DNA of 49,468 nt, taken from NCBI GenBank assembly GCA_019239415.1, contig JAFAZW010000090.1, positions 1-49,468 on the forward strand. Direction: 5' to 3'. The position numbers and the translations under genes are program-made. The notes under the pieces were generated by a model. That model ran no database searches. It had not been told where the DNA came from and saw nothing but the letters and a program-made list of their open reading frames with translations. Numbering within the stretch: the first letter of the stretch is position 1; every line of letters begins with the position of its first letter. Positions 26,599-34,567 of this stretch are shown here, piece by piece. Source of the stretch: Alphaproteobacteria bacterium. GTDB taxonomy: Bacteria; Pseudomonadota; Alphaproteobacteria; Sphingomonadales; Sphingomonadaceae.

Positions 26599-26617
26599 CT
26601 CTACCGTCATGGTAGAG
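26599..26617. promoter_or_regulatory. Operator-like dyad CTCTACC-GTCAT-GGTAGAG
   Basis: A perfect 7-base inverted repeat around a 5-base centre, 29 bases before the start codon of the DUF4349 lipoprotein gene. Its length and form (19 bases, short half-sites with a centre between) are like operators of MerR-type regulators, which sit between -35 and -10. The flanking boxes (TAAACT upstream, AAGCCT downstream) are poor, so the assignment is tentative. A strong ribosome site, AGGAGG, lies 6 bases before the ATG. Confidence 0.45.
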
Positions 26618-26645
26618 AAGCCTCAGAACACAAGAGGAGGTCGGC

Positions 26646-27497
26646 ATGCGCAAGGCGTTGGTTCCGGTTCTGGTGTTGCTCGCGGCGGGGTGCTCCGGCA
26701 GGTCCGACCATGACGGCGGGAGAGACCGCGGCGGTGGCGGCGGGAGCGCCGAGAACAGCGCCTCGGCGGATGCGGCGTCCGCCCCGGCCGGCATCGCCCC
26801 GACCGCCGCGCCCGGCGTCGCCTTCAACTACAAATATGCCTTCCGGCTGCCGGCCGAGCGCATCTCGGCGGTGCAGGAGGAGCATGCCCAGGCGTGCGAG
26901 AAGCTCGGCCTCGCGCGCTGCCGCATCACCGGCATGTATTACCACCTGACCGGCGACCACGACGTCGAGGCGCGGCTCGATTTCAAGCTCGACCCGGCGA
27001 TCGCCCGCGCCTTCGGCAAGGAGGGCATCGCGGCGGTCGCCCACGCCGACGGGCGGCTCGTCACCAGCGAGATCAGCGGCACCGACGCCGGCGCCGTCAT
27101 CGAGCGGGTCAACCGCAGCCAGGCCGACCAGGCGGAGGCGCTCAGGAAGATCGAGGCGCAGCTCGCCAGGCCGGGCCTGCCGGGCCGCGAGCGGGCCGAG
27201 CTCCAGAACCAGGCGCAGCAGATCCGCGAAGCGATGGCCGCCGGCAAGGCCGAGAAGAGCGAGAAGCAGGAATCGCTCGCCAGGACGCCGATGACCTTCG
27301 CCTACGAATCGGGCGACATGGCGCCGGGCGTGCGGCGGTCGCTGAGCGACGGCTTCGCCAATCTCGTCGGCGCGCTCGAATGGATGCTGCTGGCGCTGAT
27401 CACCGTGCTGCCGTGGCTGGTCGTGGCGGGCGTCGCCTGGCTCGGCTGGCGGCGCTTCGGGCGGCGCAGGCCGACGGCGGACGCCGCCGCGGCCTGA
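26646..27497 (+). CDS. DUF4349 family lipoprotein
   Basis: 283 residues. The N-terminus is a lipoprotein signal ending in a lipobox, LLAAGC, with Cys16 as the likely lipidated residue. A Gly/Ala-rich linker leads to the DUF4349 domain, which begins near FNYKYAFRLPAERISAVQEEHAQACEKL and contains TGMYYHLTGDHDVEARLDFKLD. A helical, Gln/Glu/Lys-rich coiled-coil segment (about 155-205, QADQAEALRKIEAQL) follows. A membrane helix lies near 240-265 (MLLALITVLPWLVVAGVAWLG), ending in basic residues. Function is unknown; the family is common in envelopes. The start has a clear AGGAGG site and an operator-like dyad upstream. Confidence 0.86.
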   Translation: MRKALVPVLVLLAAGCSGRSDHDGGRDRGGGGGSAENSASADAASAPAGIAPTAAPGVAFNYKYAFRLPAERISAVQEEHAQACEKLGLARCRITGMYYHLTGDHDVEARLDFKLDPAIARAFGKEGIAAVAHADGRLVTSEISGTDAGAVIERVNRSQADQAEALRKIEAQLARPGLPGRERAELQNQAQQIREAMAAGKAEKSEKQESLARTPMTFAYESGDMAPGVRRSLSDGFANLVGALEWMLLALITVLPWLVVAGVAWLGWRRFGRRRPTADAAAA

Positions 27498-27526
27498 TAC
27501 CCGCTTTGGGCCATAGCCAGGAACTT

Positions 27527-27567
27527 CGCCTGTCGGGCTGCGGTTGAGGTGCCGGTCCCGACAGGCG
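27527..27567. terminator. Hairpin with 11-bp perfect stem between DUF4349 and PPOX genes
   Basis: CGCCTGTCGGG at 27527-27537 pairs perfectly with CCCGACAGGCG at 27557-27567 across a 19-base loop. It ends 1 base or less before the ribosome site (GGAGAAGG) of the next gene. It may stop read-through from the upstream gene or shape the leader of the downstream gene. No T-tract follows. Confidence 0.45.
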
Positions 27568-27578
27568 GAGAAGGAAAC

Positions 27579-28058
27579 ATGGCGGATGAGGCGAGCCCGG
27601 CCAAGGTCTGGGCGCTGATGGAGAAGATCGGCTTCTGCATGCTGGCGAGCCGCGACGGCGAGGAGATACGCGCACGGCCGATGGCGGCCTATGTCGAGGA
27701 GGAGGACGGCAAGGTCTATTTCCTCACCGACAAGGCAAGCGCCAAGGAAGAGGACGTGGCCGCGCATCCCGAGGTCTGCCTCGCCTTCGCCGACGCGGGC
27801 GCGCAGACCTACGTCTCCGTCACCGGCCGCGCCGCGCTGTCCGACGACCGGGCGCGGATCCGCAAGATCTGGTCGCCCGCCGCGAAGGCCTGGTGGGACG
27901 GGCCGGACGACCCCGCGATCCGCCTCCTCACCGTCACGCCGCGGGACGCGCAATATTGGGACAGCCCCGGCACGATTCTCTCCTACGTGAAGATGGCGGC
28001 GGCGGTCGTGTCCGATTCGCGCCCCGCGGTCGGCGAGCATGCCAAGGTGGCGATGTGA
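27579..28058 (+). CDS. Pyridoxamine 5'-phosphate oxidase-like (general stress type) protein
   Basis: 159 residues from the ATG at 27579, preferred over an in-frame GTG at 27549 because GGAGAAGG lies just ahead and the GTG falls in a hairpin loop. The split-barrel fold is shown by KVWALMEKIGFCMLASRDGEEIRARPMAAYVEEEDGKVYFLTD. Then come HPEVCLAFADAGAQTYVSVTGRA, and WWDGPDDPAIRLLTVTP near the C-terminus. This is the general stress protein branch of flavin-binding PPOX-like proteins; it probably binds FMN or F420-like cofactor rather than making PLP. Its stop overlaps the next small gene by 4 bases. Confidence 0.85.
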   Translation: MADEASPAKVWALMEKIGFCMLASRDGEEIRARPMAAYVEEEDGKVYFLTDKASAKEEDVAAHPEVCLAFADAGAQTYVSVTGRAALSDDRARIRKIWSPAAKAWWDGPDDPAIRLLTVTPRDAQYWDSPGTILSYVKMAAAVVSDSRPAVGEHAKVAM

Positions 28059-28261
28059 AGGCGGAGCCGAAGGCGGGCGATCGCGTCGCCTGGAAGAGCC
28101 ACGGCGGCGAGGCGCACGGCAAGGTCGTGCGCAAGCAGACGTCTGCAACGCACATCAAGGGCCACAAGGTGGCGGCGTCGGACGAGCACCCGCAGTTCAT
28201 CGTCGAGACCGACGACGGCAAGCGGGCGGCGCACAAGGCGGAGGCGCTGCGGAAGGCATGA
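28055..28261 (+). CDS. DUF2945 (hypervirulence-associated TUDOR-like) protein
   Basis: 68 residues from a GTG that overlaps the stop of the PPOX gene (GTGA), a favoured coupling in this genome. The sequence is the DUF2945 core: GDRVAWKSHGGEAHGKVVRK, then TSATHIKGHKVAASDEHPQFIVET and DGKRAAHKAEALRK. The fold is a small SH3/TUDOR-like barrel. Function in bacteria is not known. It is short but well matched along its whole length. A dispersed repeat starts 33 bases downstream. Confidence 0.8.
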   Translation: MKAEPKAGDRVAWKSHGGEAHGKVVRKQTSATHIKGHKVAASDEHPQFIVETDDGKRAAHKAEALRKA

Positions 28262-28294
28262 TCCGTCACAGGTGACTGCAGCGGGGACTCCCCA

Positions 28295-28382
28295 CCCGTT
28301 CGGGCTGAGCCTGTCGAAGCCCTCCCTTCTTTTCACCAGCTGGACGGTAAGGACGGCCCTTCGACAGGCTCAGGGCGAACGG
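28295..28382. repeat. Dispersed inverted repeat, copy 1 (GGGCTGAGCCTGTCGAAG family)
   Basis: Left arm CCCGTTCGGGCTGAGCCTGT... at 28295-28322 and right arm ...CGACAGGCTCAGGGCGAACGG ending at 28382 are near-perfect reverse complements (about 26 of 28 bases). A second copy lies at 28882-28966, and together they bracket the VOC gene. Confidence 0.85.
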
Positions 28383-28414
28383 TTGGGCTCGTGAGCGAAG
28401 CCTCGCCGAAACCG

Positions 28415-28846
28415 CTACTGCCTCGCGAACAGATTGTCCGGGTTGGCCATCGCCTTGATCTCGAGCGCGTTGCCCGAGGGGTCGAGGAAGAACATCGTCG
28501 CCTGCTCTCCCGGCAGCCCTTCGAAGCGGATCGTGGGCGCGATCACGAACTCGGTGCCGGCGGCCTCGAGCCAGGCGGCGAGCGCCTTCCAATGGTCCAT
28601 CTTCAGCACGGCGCCGAAATGGGGGACGGGGACGTCGTGACCGTCGACGGCGTTGCTGTGGGCGCGCGGCGTGGCGTCGGGCGAGAGGTGGGCGACGATC
28701 TGGTGGCCATAGAAGTCGAAATCGACCCATTCCGCGGCGCTACGGCCCTCGGGGCAGCCGAGCAGGCCGCCGTAGAATGCGCGCGCGGCTTCGACGTCGT
28801 GCACCGGGAATGCGAGGTGGAAGGGGGGAAGCTCGGCCATGGCCAT
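28415..28846 (-). CDS. VOC family (glyoxalase/bleomycin resistance-like) protein
   Basis: 143 residues with two beta-alpha-beta-beta-beta modules. [23 protein letters not shown] opens the first, with a histidine (FHLAF) as a metal ligand. HQIVAHL in the first module has another. The second module has [24 protein letters not shown] and ends [17 protein letters not shown] with the glutamate ligand. The fold supports metal-dependent lyase, dioxygenase or binding roles; substrate unknown. It sits alone on the minus strand between two copies of the same repeat. Confidence 0.85.
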   Translation of the reverse strand: MAMAELPPFHLAFPVHDVEAARAFYGGLLGCPEGRSAAEWVDFDFYGHQIVAHLSPDATPRAHSNAVDGHDVPVPHFGAVLKMDHWKALAAWLEAAGTEFVIAPTIRFEGLPGEQATMFFLDPSGNALEIKAMANPDNLFARQ

Positions 28847-28881
28847 ATTCTAGAGACAATCACCTCCGCTGGAAAGACAAT

Positions 28882-28966
28882 CCCGTTCGGGCTGAGCCTG
28901 TCGAAGCCCCGGCTTGTTCCAGGGCGGAAGAGCAGGACAGGGCTTCGACAAGCTCAGCCCGAACGG
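28882..28966. repeat. Dispersed inverted repeat, copy 2 (GGGCTGAGCCTGTCGAAG family)
   Basis: Left arm from 28882 (CCCGTTCGGGCTGAGCCTGT) and right arm ending at 28966 (AAGCTCAGCCCGAACGG) are near-perfect reverse complements (one or two mismatches). The left arm is nearly identical to that of the copy at 28295. Confidence 0.85.
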
Positions 28967-29028
28967 TGGTGTCCGCCATCGCTCAAGGCCATTGAATGCG
29001 TCAGGCTTCGTCCCGATAAGCCCACGCG

Positions 29029-30543
29029 ATGCGCCTCCACCTCATCGCCTTCGTCGCCGGGCTGATCGCCGCCACGGCCTTCCAGCCGCTCGGGCTGTGG
29101 GCAGCGATGCCGGTCGCCTTCGCCATTTTCCTGTGGAGCCTGGCCGGGGCGCCGCGGCTGCGGACGGCGCTGGCGCGGGGCTGGTGGTTCGGGGTCGGGC
29201 AGTTCGTCCTCGGCCTCAACTGGATCGCGACCGCCTTCACCTACCAGGCGGCGATGCCCCCCTGGCTCGGCTGGATCGCCGTCGTGCTGCTCTCGCTCTA
29301 CCTCGCCGTCTACCCCGCGCTGGCCGCGGGGCTGGCGTGGCGGTGGGGGCGGGGGAACCGCGCGGTCCTGACCCTCGCTTTCGCCGCCGCCTGGATCGTC
29401 ACCGAGTGGCTGCGGGCGACGATGTTCACCGGCTTCGCCTGGAATCCGGCCGGAGTGGCCCTGCTCCCGACCTTCTTCGCGCGTGGCGCGGTCCTGGTCG
29501 GGACATACGGCGCGTCCGGCATCGCGGTGCTCCTCGGCGGGACGCTGTGGGAGCTGGGCGACCGGCGCTGGCGGAGCGGCGCGGCGCTCGCGGCGGGCGC
29601 GACGGTGGTGGCGCTCGCGGGCTTCGGGGCGGCGCCGCCCCCCGCGGGAGCCGCCGGCCCTGCCCTCCGCATCGCCCAGCCGAACATCAGCCAGGCCCAG
29701 AAGTCCCGGGGCGAGGCCGACGACGAGGCGCTCGACCGCCTGCGCCGCCTCACCTTTCACGATCCGCGCGTGCCGCACCTCATCCTGTGGCCGGAGGCGG
29801 CGGTCGACGCGCCGCTGCAGACGGGCCTCCGCTACCGGGCGGCGCAGGCCGACGCGGCGCAGCTGCGCGCCGAGATGGCGTCCGCTCTGGGGCCCCAGGA
29901 CCTGCTGCTGACCGGCGGCATTTCCGCCGGTTCGCGCTCCGGCCTCGAGGTGACGAGCGCGACCAACAGCGTCTTCGCCCTCGCCCCGGACGGCCGCATC
30001 CTCGCCCGCTACGACAAGGCGCATCTGGTGCCGTACGGCGAATATCTGCCGATGCGGGCGCTGCTGACGCCGCTCGGCCTGTCGCGGCTGGTGCCCGGCG
30101 ACATCGACTTCGACTCCGGACCAGGACCGCAGACGAAGGCGCTGCCGCTCATCGGCAAGGCGGGGTTCCAGCTCTGCTACGAGATCGTCTTCTCCGGCGA
30201 AGTGGTCGACCGGCGCAACCGCCCCGCCTTCCTGTTCAACCCGTCGAACGACGCCTGGTTCGGCGCCTGGGGCCCGCCTCAGCACCTCGCCCAGGCGCGG
30301 ATGCGGGCGCTCGAGGAGGGGCTGCCGGTGCTGCGCTCGACGCCGACGGGGATCAGCGCCGTGGTGGACGCCGACGGTGCGCTGGTCGCCAGCCTGCCGC
30401 TCGGCGCGATGGCCGCGATCGAGTCCCGTCTGCCTGCGCCGAAGCCGCCGACGCCGTTCGCGCGCGTCGGCAACATCGCGGCCTTCCTGTTCGCGCTGCT
30501 GCTCGCCGCGGCGGCGATTGCAGTCCGCCGCCGGACCCGCTAG
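29029..30543 (+). CDS. lnt: Apolipoprotein N-acyltransferase
   Basis: 504 residues. The N-terminal half carries about six to eight membrane helices (MRLHLIAFVAGLIAATAF, WAAMPVAFAIFLWSLAG, WIAVVLLSLYLAVYPAL). The C-terminal half is a periplasmic nitrilase-type domain with catalytic Glu256 (LWPEAAVD), Lys330 (YDKAHLVPYGEYLP) and Cys383 (QLCYEIVFSG), the triad of Lnt. A last helix lies at about 483-500. Lnt adds the third acyl chain to lipoproteins so that they can leave for the outer membrane. This fits the lipoprotein genes nearby. It lies directly ahead of metK, a common sphingomonad order. Confidence 0.95.
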   Translation: MRLHLIAFVAGLIAATAFQPLGLWAAMPVAFAIFLWSLAGAPRLRTALARGWWFGVGQFVLGLNWIATAFTYQAAMPPWLGWIAVVLLSLYLAVYPALAAGLAWRWGRGNRAVLTLAFAAAWIVTEWLRATMFTGFAWNPAGVALLPTFFARGAVLVGTYGASGIAVLLGGTLWELGDRRWRSGAALAAGATVVALAGFGAAPPPAGAAGPALRIAQPNISQAQKSRGEADDEALDRLRRLTFHDPRVPHLILWPEAAVDAPLQTGLRYRAAQADAAQLRAEMASALGPQDLLLTGGISAGSRSGLEVTSATNSVFALAPDGRILARYDKAHLVPYGEYLPMRALLTPLGLSRLVPGDIDFDSGPGPQTKALPLIGKAGFQLCYEIVFSGEVVDRRNRPAFLFNPSNDAWFGAWGPPQHLAQARMRALEEGLPVLRSTPTGISAVVDADGALVASLPLGAMAAIESRLPAPKPPTPFARVGNIAAFLFALLLAAAAIAVRRRTR

Positions 30544-30550
30544 GGCGCAC

Positions 30551-30566
30551 ATAAGGATATCCTTAT
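30551..30566. promoter_or_regulatory. Perfect 16-bp palindrome upstream of metK (candidate operator)
   Basis: ATAAGGATATCCTTAT is a perfect palindrome 49 bases before the metK start codon and only 7 bases after the lnt stop. It is AT-rich in a very GC-rich region, as expected for a regulator site. ArsR-type SahR regulators that respond to S-adenosylhomocysteine control metK and other methionine genes in many proteobacteria through short AT-rich palindromes, so this is a reasonable candidate target. The regulator gene is not in the window. Confidence 0.5.
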
Positions 30567-30614
30567 ATCCGCTTTCCCTCAGCCTAAGCTCTTCAAGGAA
30601 GGCCGTTTCTCGCG

Positions 30615-31823
30615 ATGCGCAGCTCCTATCTCTTCACCTCCGAATCCGTCTCGGAAGGCCATCCGGACAAGGTCGCCGACCAGATTTCCGACGCCATCGT
30701 CGACCTGTTCCTGTCGAAGGACCCGGAGGCGCGCATCGCCTGCGAGACGCTGACGACCACCCAGCTCGTCGTCCTCGCCGGCGAAATCCGCTGCCGCGGC
30801 GTCTACGAGAACGGCGAGTGGGCGCCCGGCGCGAAGGAAGAGATCGAGCGCACCGTCCGCGAGACCGTGAAGCGGATCGGCTACGAGCAGGAAGGCTTCC
30901 ACTGGGAGAGCTTCCGGTTCGAGAACAACTTGCACGGCCAGTCCGAGCATATCGCGCAGGGCGTCGACGCGTCCGGCAACAAGGACGAGGGCGCCGGCGA
31001 CCAGGGCATCATGTTCGGCTATGCCACCGACGAGACCCCGGCGCTGATGCCGGCGACGCTCTATTACAGCCACAAGATCCTCGAGCGGATGGCGGCCGAC
31101 CGCCATTCAGGCGCGGCGCCGTTCCTCGAGCCGGACGCCAAGAGCCAGGTGACGCTGAAGTTCGAGGACGGCCGCCCCGTCGCCGCCACGGCGATCGTCG
31201 TCTCCACCCAGCACGGCAAGGGCTACGACGAGGGCGACAAGGAAACGGAGCTCAAATCCTATGTGAAGCAGGTGGTGGCCGACGTGCTGCCGGCCGAGCT
31301 GATCGCCAATGGCACCGTCTACCATATCAACCCGACCGGCAGCTTCGAGATCGGCGGCCCCGACGGCGACGCCGGCCTCACCGGCCGCAAGATCATCGTC
31401 GACACCTATGGCGGCGCGGCGCCGCACGGCGGCGGCGCCTTCTCCGGCAAGGACCCGACCAAGGTCGACCGCTCGGCGGCGTACGTCGCCCGCTACCTCG
31501 CCAAGAACATCGTCGCCGCCGGCCTCGCCCGCCGCTGCACGATCCAGCTCGCCTACGCGATCGGCGTCTCCGAGCCGCTGTCGCTCTACGTCGACACCCA
31601 CGGCACGGGCACGGTGGGCGACGACGAGCTTGAGCAGGCGATCAAGGCGGTCCCGGAGCTCGGCGGCCTCACCCCGCGCGGCATCCGCACCCATCTCGGC
31701 CTCAACAAGCCGATCTACCAGGCGACCGCCGCCTACGGCCATTTCGGCCGCCAGGCCGAGGGCGACCTGTTCCCGTGGGAGCGGACGGACCTGGTCGAGA
31801 AGCTGAAGGCGGCGCTGGGCTGA
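30615..31823 (+). CDS. metK: S-adenosylmethionine synthase
   Basis: 402 residues, normal length. N-terminal [15 protein letters not shown] (ATP and methionine binding), then [17 protein letters not shown] and [19 protein letters not shown], the three classic MetK blocks. It makes SAM from methionine and ATP in the cytosol as a tetramer. It starts 71 bases after lnt stops. No known SAM riboswitch fits into this gap; the perfect palindrome there suggests protein-based control. Confidence 0.97.
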   Translation: MRSSYLFTSESVSEGHPDKVADQISDAIVDLFLSKDPEARIACETLTTTQLVVLAGEIRCRGVYENGEWAPGAKEEIERTVRETVKRIGYEQEGFHWESFRFENNLHGQSEHIAQGVDASGNKDEGAGDQGIMFGYATDETPALMPATLYYSHKILERMAADRHSGAAPFLEPDAKSQVTLKFEDGRPVAATAIVVSTQHGKGYDEGDKETELKSYVKQVVADVLPAELIANGTVYHINPTGSFEIGGPDGDAGLTGRKIIVDTYGGAAPHGGGAFSGKDPTKVDRSAAYVARYLAKNIVAAGLARRCTIQLAYAIGVSEPLSLYVDTHGTGTVGDDELEQAIKAVPELGGLTPRGIRTHLGLNKPIYQATAAYGHFGRQAEGDLFPWERTDLVEKLKAALG

Positions 31824-31913
31824 GGCCGCGCCGTCGGCTGCAATCCGGCTCCGGCCCCATTGTTGCCGGGGGCCCCGCGTGCCATCCTCGCCCCGGGACG
31901 AGGGAGAAGAGAC

Positions 31914-32747
31914 GTGAGGCATCGGCCGTTTACAAGCGCCGTCGTAGCGGCCGCGGTGACCATCGGCGCCGCGGTCGGCAGCGCCGCGAAGTCGCCCGCC
32001 CCTCCCCCGGTCACCGCGGCCGAGCAGCAGGCGATCCGCGACGCCTCCGCCCGCGGGGCGTTGCTCTACGCCTACGACCAGGCCGCCTGGCACGGCACCG
32101 ACGAAATGATGGCGAAGCTGCCGGACGCGCGCTCGAAGGTCGGGGGCTGGATCGTGGACGGCCCGGCGGACGCGCCGGAAGCGGTTTTCTTCGACAAGGA
32201 CAGGGCGGCGCCGCACACGGTGTTCGTGGCGAACTTCCGGGACGGGAAGCTCGTCTCGAGCCGCGTGGCGGGCCCGGCCGAGCCGGTGCTCGACGCCGCG
32301 CGCAAACGCCTCATCGCCGCCCGCACGACCGCCGTCGAGGCGCTGAAGGCGAAGGGCTTTCAGCGGTGCAGCGCCCAGGCGATGAATACCGTCGTGCTGC
32401 CGCCGGTCGGACCCGAGGGGAACACCTACGCCTATGTGCTGACGCCGCAGCCGGACATGGACACGATCCCGTTCGGCGGCCACTATCGCATCGCCGTCGC
32501 GCCCGACGGCACGCCGGGCGAGATCCGGGCGTTCACCAACAGCTGCATCGCCATGCCGGGGAAGCCTCCCGCGGGCGCGAAGTCCGCCGCACTCTTCATC
32601 ACTCACCTGCTCGATCCGGTGCCGACCGAGATCCATGTCTTCTCGTCGCTGGTCGCGCAAGTGCCGGTGATGGTGGCGACCAAGGATGGGCGGATCTGGG
32701 CGGTGGACGGCCCCCGTATCGCGCCGATCGGCAAGATCGGCCGGTAG
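31914..32747 (+). CDS. Secreted protein of unknown function
   Basis: 277 residues from a GTG at 31914, preferred because GAGGGAGAAGAG lies just ahead and it begins a signal peptide (TSAVVAAAVTIGAAVGSAA). The mature protein starts near KSPAPPPVTAAEQQAIRDASARG. Two cysteines (QRCSAQ and NSCIAMPG) suggest a disulfide. Distinctive parts are LLYAYDQAAWHGTDEMMAKL, GGWIVDGPADAPEAVFFDKD and the closing VMVATKDGRIWAVDGPRI. I do not recognise the family, but the fold looks like a small periplasmic alpha/beta protein. It sits between metK and trmB, which in related genomes are usually adjacent. Confidence 0.75.
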   Translation: MRHRPFTSAVVAAAVTIGAAVGSAAKSPAPPPVTAAEQQAIRDASARGALLYAYDQAAWHGTDEMMAKLPDARSKVGGWIVDGPADAPEAVFFDKDRAAPHTVFVANFRDGKLVSSRVAGPAEPVLDAARKRLIAARTTAVEALKAKGFQRCSAQAMNTVVLPPVGPEGNTYAYVLTPQPDMDTIPFGGHYRIAVAPDGTPGEIRAFTNSCIAMPGKPPAGAKSAALFITHLLDPVPTEIHVFSSLVAQVPVMVATKDGRIWAVDGPRIAPIGKIGR

Positions 32748-32785
32748 CACTTGCCGGACCGCCCGGCGGCGCATAGCGCGGCGTC

Positions 32786-33478
32786 ATGGGCGACCCCACC
32801 ACCCTCCGCCGCCTCTACGGGCGCCGCTCCGGCCATAAGCTGCGCGCGGGGCAGGCGGCGCTGCTGGAGCAGTTGCTGCCGGCGATCTCCGTGCCGGCGG
32901 AGGGGCCGGTGACATCGGAGCTTCTGTTCGGCGACGCCGAAGGACATGGGCGACCCCTCCACTTCGAGATCGGCTTCGGGTCGGGCGAGCATCTCGCCTA
33001 CCGCGCCGACCTGCTGCCCGACCACGGCTTCATCGGCGCCGAGCCGTTCCTGAACGGGGTGGTCGGCGCGCTCGGGCACGTGCGCGACCACAGGCTCGCC
33101 AATGTCCGGCTGCACATGGGCGACGCGCTCGAGGTGCTGGAGCGGGTGCCGGACGGGGCGCTGACGATGGTCTATCTGCTCCACCCCGACCCGTGGCCGA
33201 AGGCGCGGCACGCCAAGCGGCGGATGGTCAATCCCGGGCCGCTCGACCTCATCGCCCGCAAGCTCAGAGCGGGCGGCGAGTTCCGGCTGGGAACCGACGA
33301 TCCGGTTTATTGCCGCTGGTCGATGATGGTGATGAACGGCCGCACCGACTTCGAATGGCTGGCCGAGAGCGCGAGGGACTTCCTCACCCGCCCCTCCGGC
33401 TGGCCGGAGACGCGCTACGAAGCGAAGGCGCGGCGGCAGGGGCACGAAGTCTGGTACTTCCGCTACCGGCGCGTCTGA
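32786..33478 (+). CDS. trmB: tRNA (guanine(46)-N(7))-methyltransferase
   Basis: 230 residues. N-terminal RRLYGRRSGHKLRAGQAALLE, SAM motif FEIGFGSGEHLAYRA, GAEPFLNGVVGALG, and the TrmB signature YLLHPDPWPKARHAKRRMVNP, whose DPWPK region binds the tRNA base. It methylates G46 of the variable loop. It is the last gene of the rightward run and ends 44 bases before the stop of convergent nagZ; the hairpin at 33492-33515 lies between. Confidence 0.93.
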   Translation: MGDPTTLRRLYGRRSGHKLRAGQAALLEQLLPAISVPAEGPVTSELLFGDAEGHGRPLHFEIGFGSGEHLAYRADLLPDHGFIGAEPFLNGVVGALGHVRDHRLANVRLHMGDALEVLERVPDGALTMVYLLHPDPWPKARHAKRRMVNPGPLDLIARKLRAGGEFRLGTDDPVYCRWSMMVMNGRTDFEWLAESARDFLTRPSGWPETRYEAKARRQGHEVWYFRYRRV

Positions 33479-33491
33479 CCCGGCGCAGCAT

Positions 33492-33515
33492 CCCTCTCCG
33501 CCTCGGGGGAGAGGG
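33492..33515. terminator. Bidirectional hairpin between trmB and nagZ
   Basis: CCCTCTCC at 33492-33499 pairs perfectly with GGAGAGGG at 33508-33515 around an 8-base loop. It lies in the 44-base gap between two convergent stop codons, so it probably ends both transcripts. The CCCTCTCC core is shared with the repeat at 48801-48964. Confidence 0.6.
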
Positions 33516-33522
33516 GCTCGTC

Positions 33523-34530
33523 TCAGGCGTAGGCGAGGAGCGCGTCGCGCTTTTCGAGGAGGGCCTCGACGCTGTCCGCCGGCGCGATGCCGGCGACGGT
33601 CGCCATCGCGCGCTCGAGCCGCTCGCGTCCGCGCTCCGAGAGAGCCGGAGCGGCGCTCGCCGCATCCTCCATATCGGCCATGACGCCGTTGCAATGGAGG
33701 CCGACGTCGCACCCGGCTTCGACGACGCCGCGCGCGCGTTCCGCCTGGGTGCCGGACAGAGCGTGCATGCCGAGGTCGTCGGACATCAGGAAGCCGTCGA
33801 AGCCGATGCGGCGGCGGATGATCTCCCCGATCACGGTCGGCGAGAGGCTGCCCGGCCGTTCGGCGTCCCAGGCCTCGTAGACGACGTGCGCGGTCATTCC
33901 CATCGGCGCCCAGGCGAGGCTGCGGAAGGGCTCGAGGTCCGTTGCGAGCGCCTCCTCCCCGGCCGGCACGACCGGCAGCGTCTTGTGGCTGTCGACGAGG
34001 GCGCGGCCGTGTCCGGGCATATGCTTGACCACGCCGACCGCACCGCCGGCCTGGAGGCCGTCGAGCACGGCGCGGCCGAGGGCGGCGACCTGCATCGGCT
34101 CGGCGCCCAGCGCGCGGTCGCCGATGATGTCGCTGGCGCCGGGCTGGCGCACGTCGAGCAGCGGCAGGCAGTCGACCGTGACGCCGACCTCGCGCAGCAA
34201 CAGGGCGATCGCCTCGGCATTGGCGCGCGCCGCCTCGATCGCGCTCATCGGGGCCTTCTCATAGAGGCGGGCGAAGGCCTCCGCGGCGGGGAAGGCGGGC
34301 CATTCCGGCGGCCGCATCCGCGCGACGCGTCCCCCTTCCTGGTCGATGAGGACAGGGAGGTCGTCGCGGCCGTCGAGGGCGCGCAGCTCGTCGGTCAGCC
34401 GCCGCATCTGGGCGCGGTCGACGCAGTTGCGCGCGAACAGGATATAGCCGGCGGGGTTCGCGTCGCGGAAGAACGCGCGCTCCGCGTCGGTGAGGGCGGG
34501 GCCGGAGAGCCCGTAGATGATGGCCTGCAT
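33523..34530 (-). CDS. nagZ: Beta-N-acetylhexosaminidase NagZ
   Basis: 335 residues from the ATG at 34530 (MQAIIYGLSG), which matches NagZ N-termini better than the ATG at 34539. GH3 features: VLIDQEGGRVARM, the histidine-bearing VKHMPGHGRALVDSH loop unique to NagZ-type GH3 enzymes, and the nucleophile aspartate in GFLMSDDLGMHAL. It removes GlcNAc from anhydromuropeptides during cell-wall recycling, and in many Gram-negatives its products affect AmpC induction. It is the last gene of the leftward dgt-argS-SPOR-nagZ run. The scpA gene that often follows in alphaproteobacteria is absent. Confidence 0.9.
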   Translation of the reverse strand: MQAIIYGLSGPALTDAERAFFRDANPAGYILFARNCVDRAQMRRLTDELRALDGRDDLPVLIDQEGGRVARMRPPEWPAFPAAEAFARLYEKAPMSAIEAARANAEAIALLLREVGVTVDCLPLLDVRQPGASDIIGDRALGAEPMQVAALGRAVLDGLQAGGAVGVVKHMPGHGRALVDSHKTLPVVPAGEEALATDLEPFRSLAWAPMGMTAHVVYEAWDAERPGSLSPTVIGEIIRRRIGFDGFLMSDDLGMHALSGTQAERARGVVEAGCDVGLHCNGVMADMEDAASAAPALSERGRERLERAMATVAGIAPADSVEALLEKRDALLAYA

Positions 34531-34567
34531 GCGGCGCATCTAACGTCAGGCTCGGCAAATTGCATCC

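Noticed and set aside
30544-30614. SAM riboswitch upstream of metK
   Set aside because: Only 71 bases are available and they do not form the SAM-II or SAM/SAH core; the palindrome suggests a protein operator instead.
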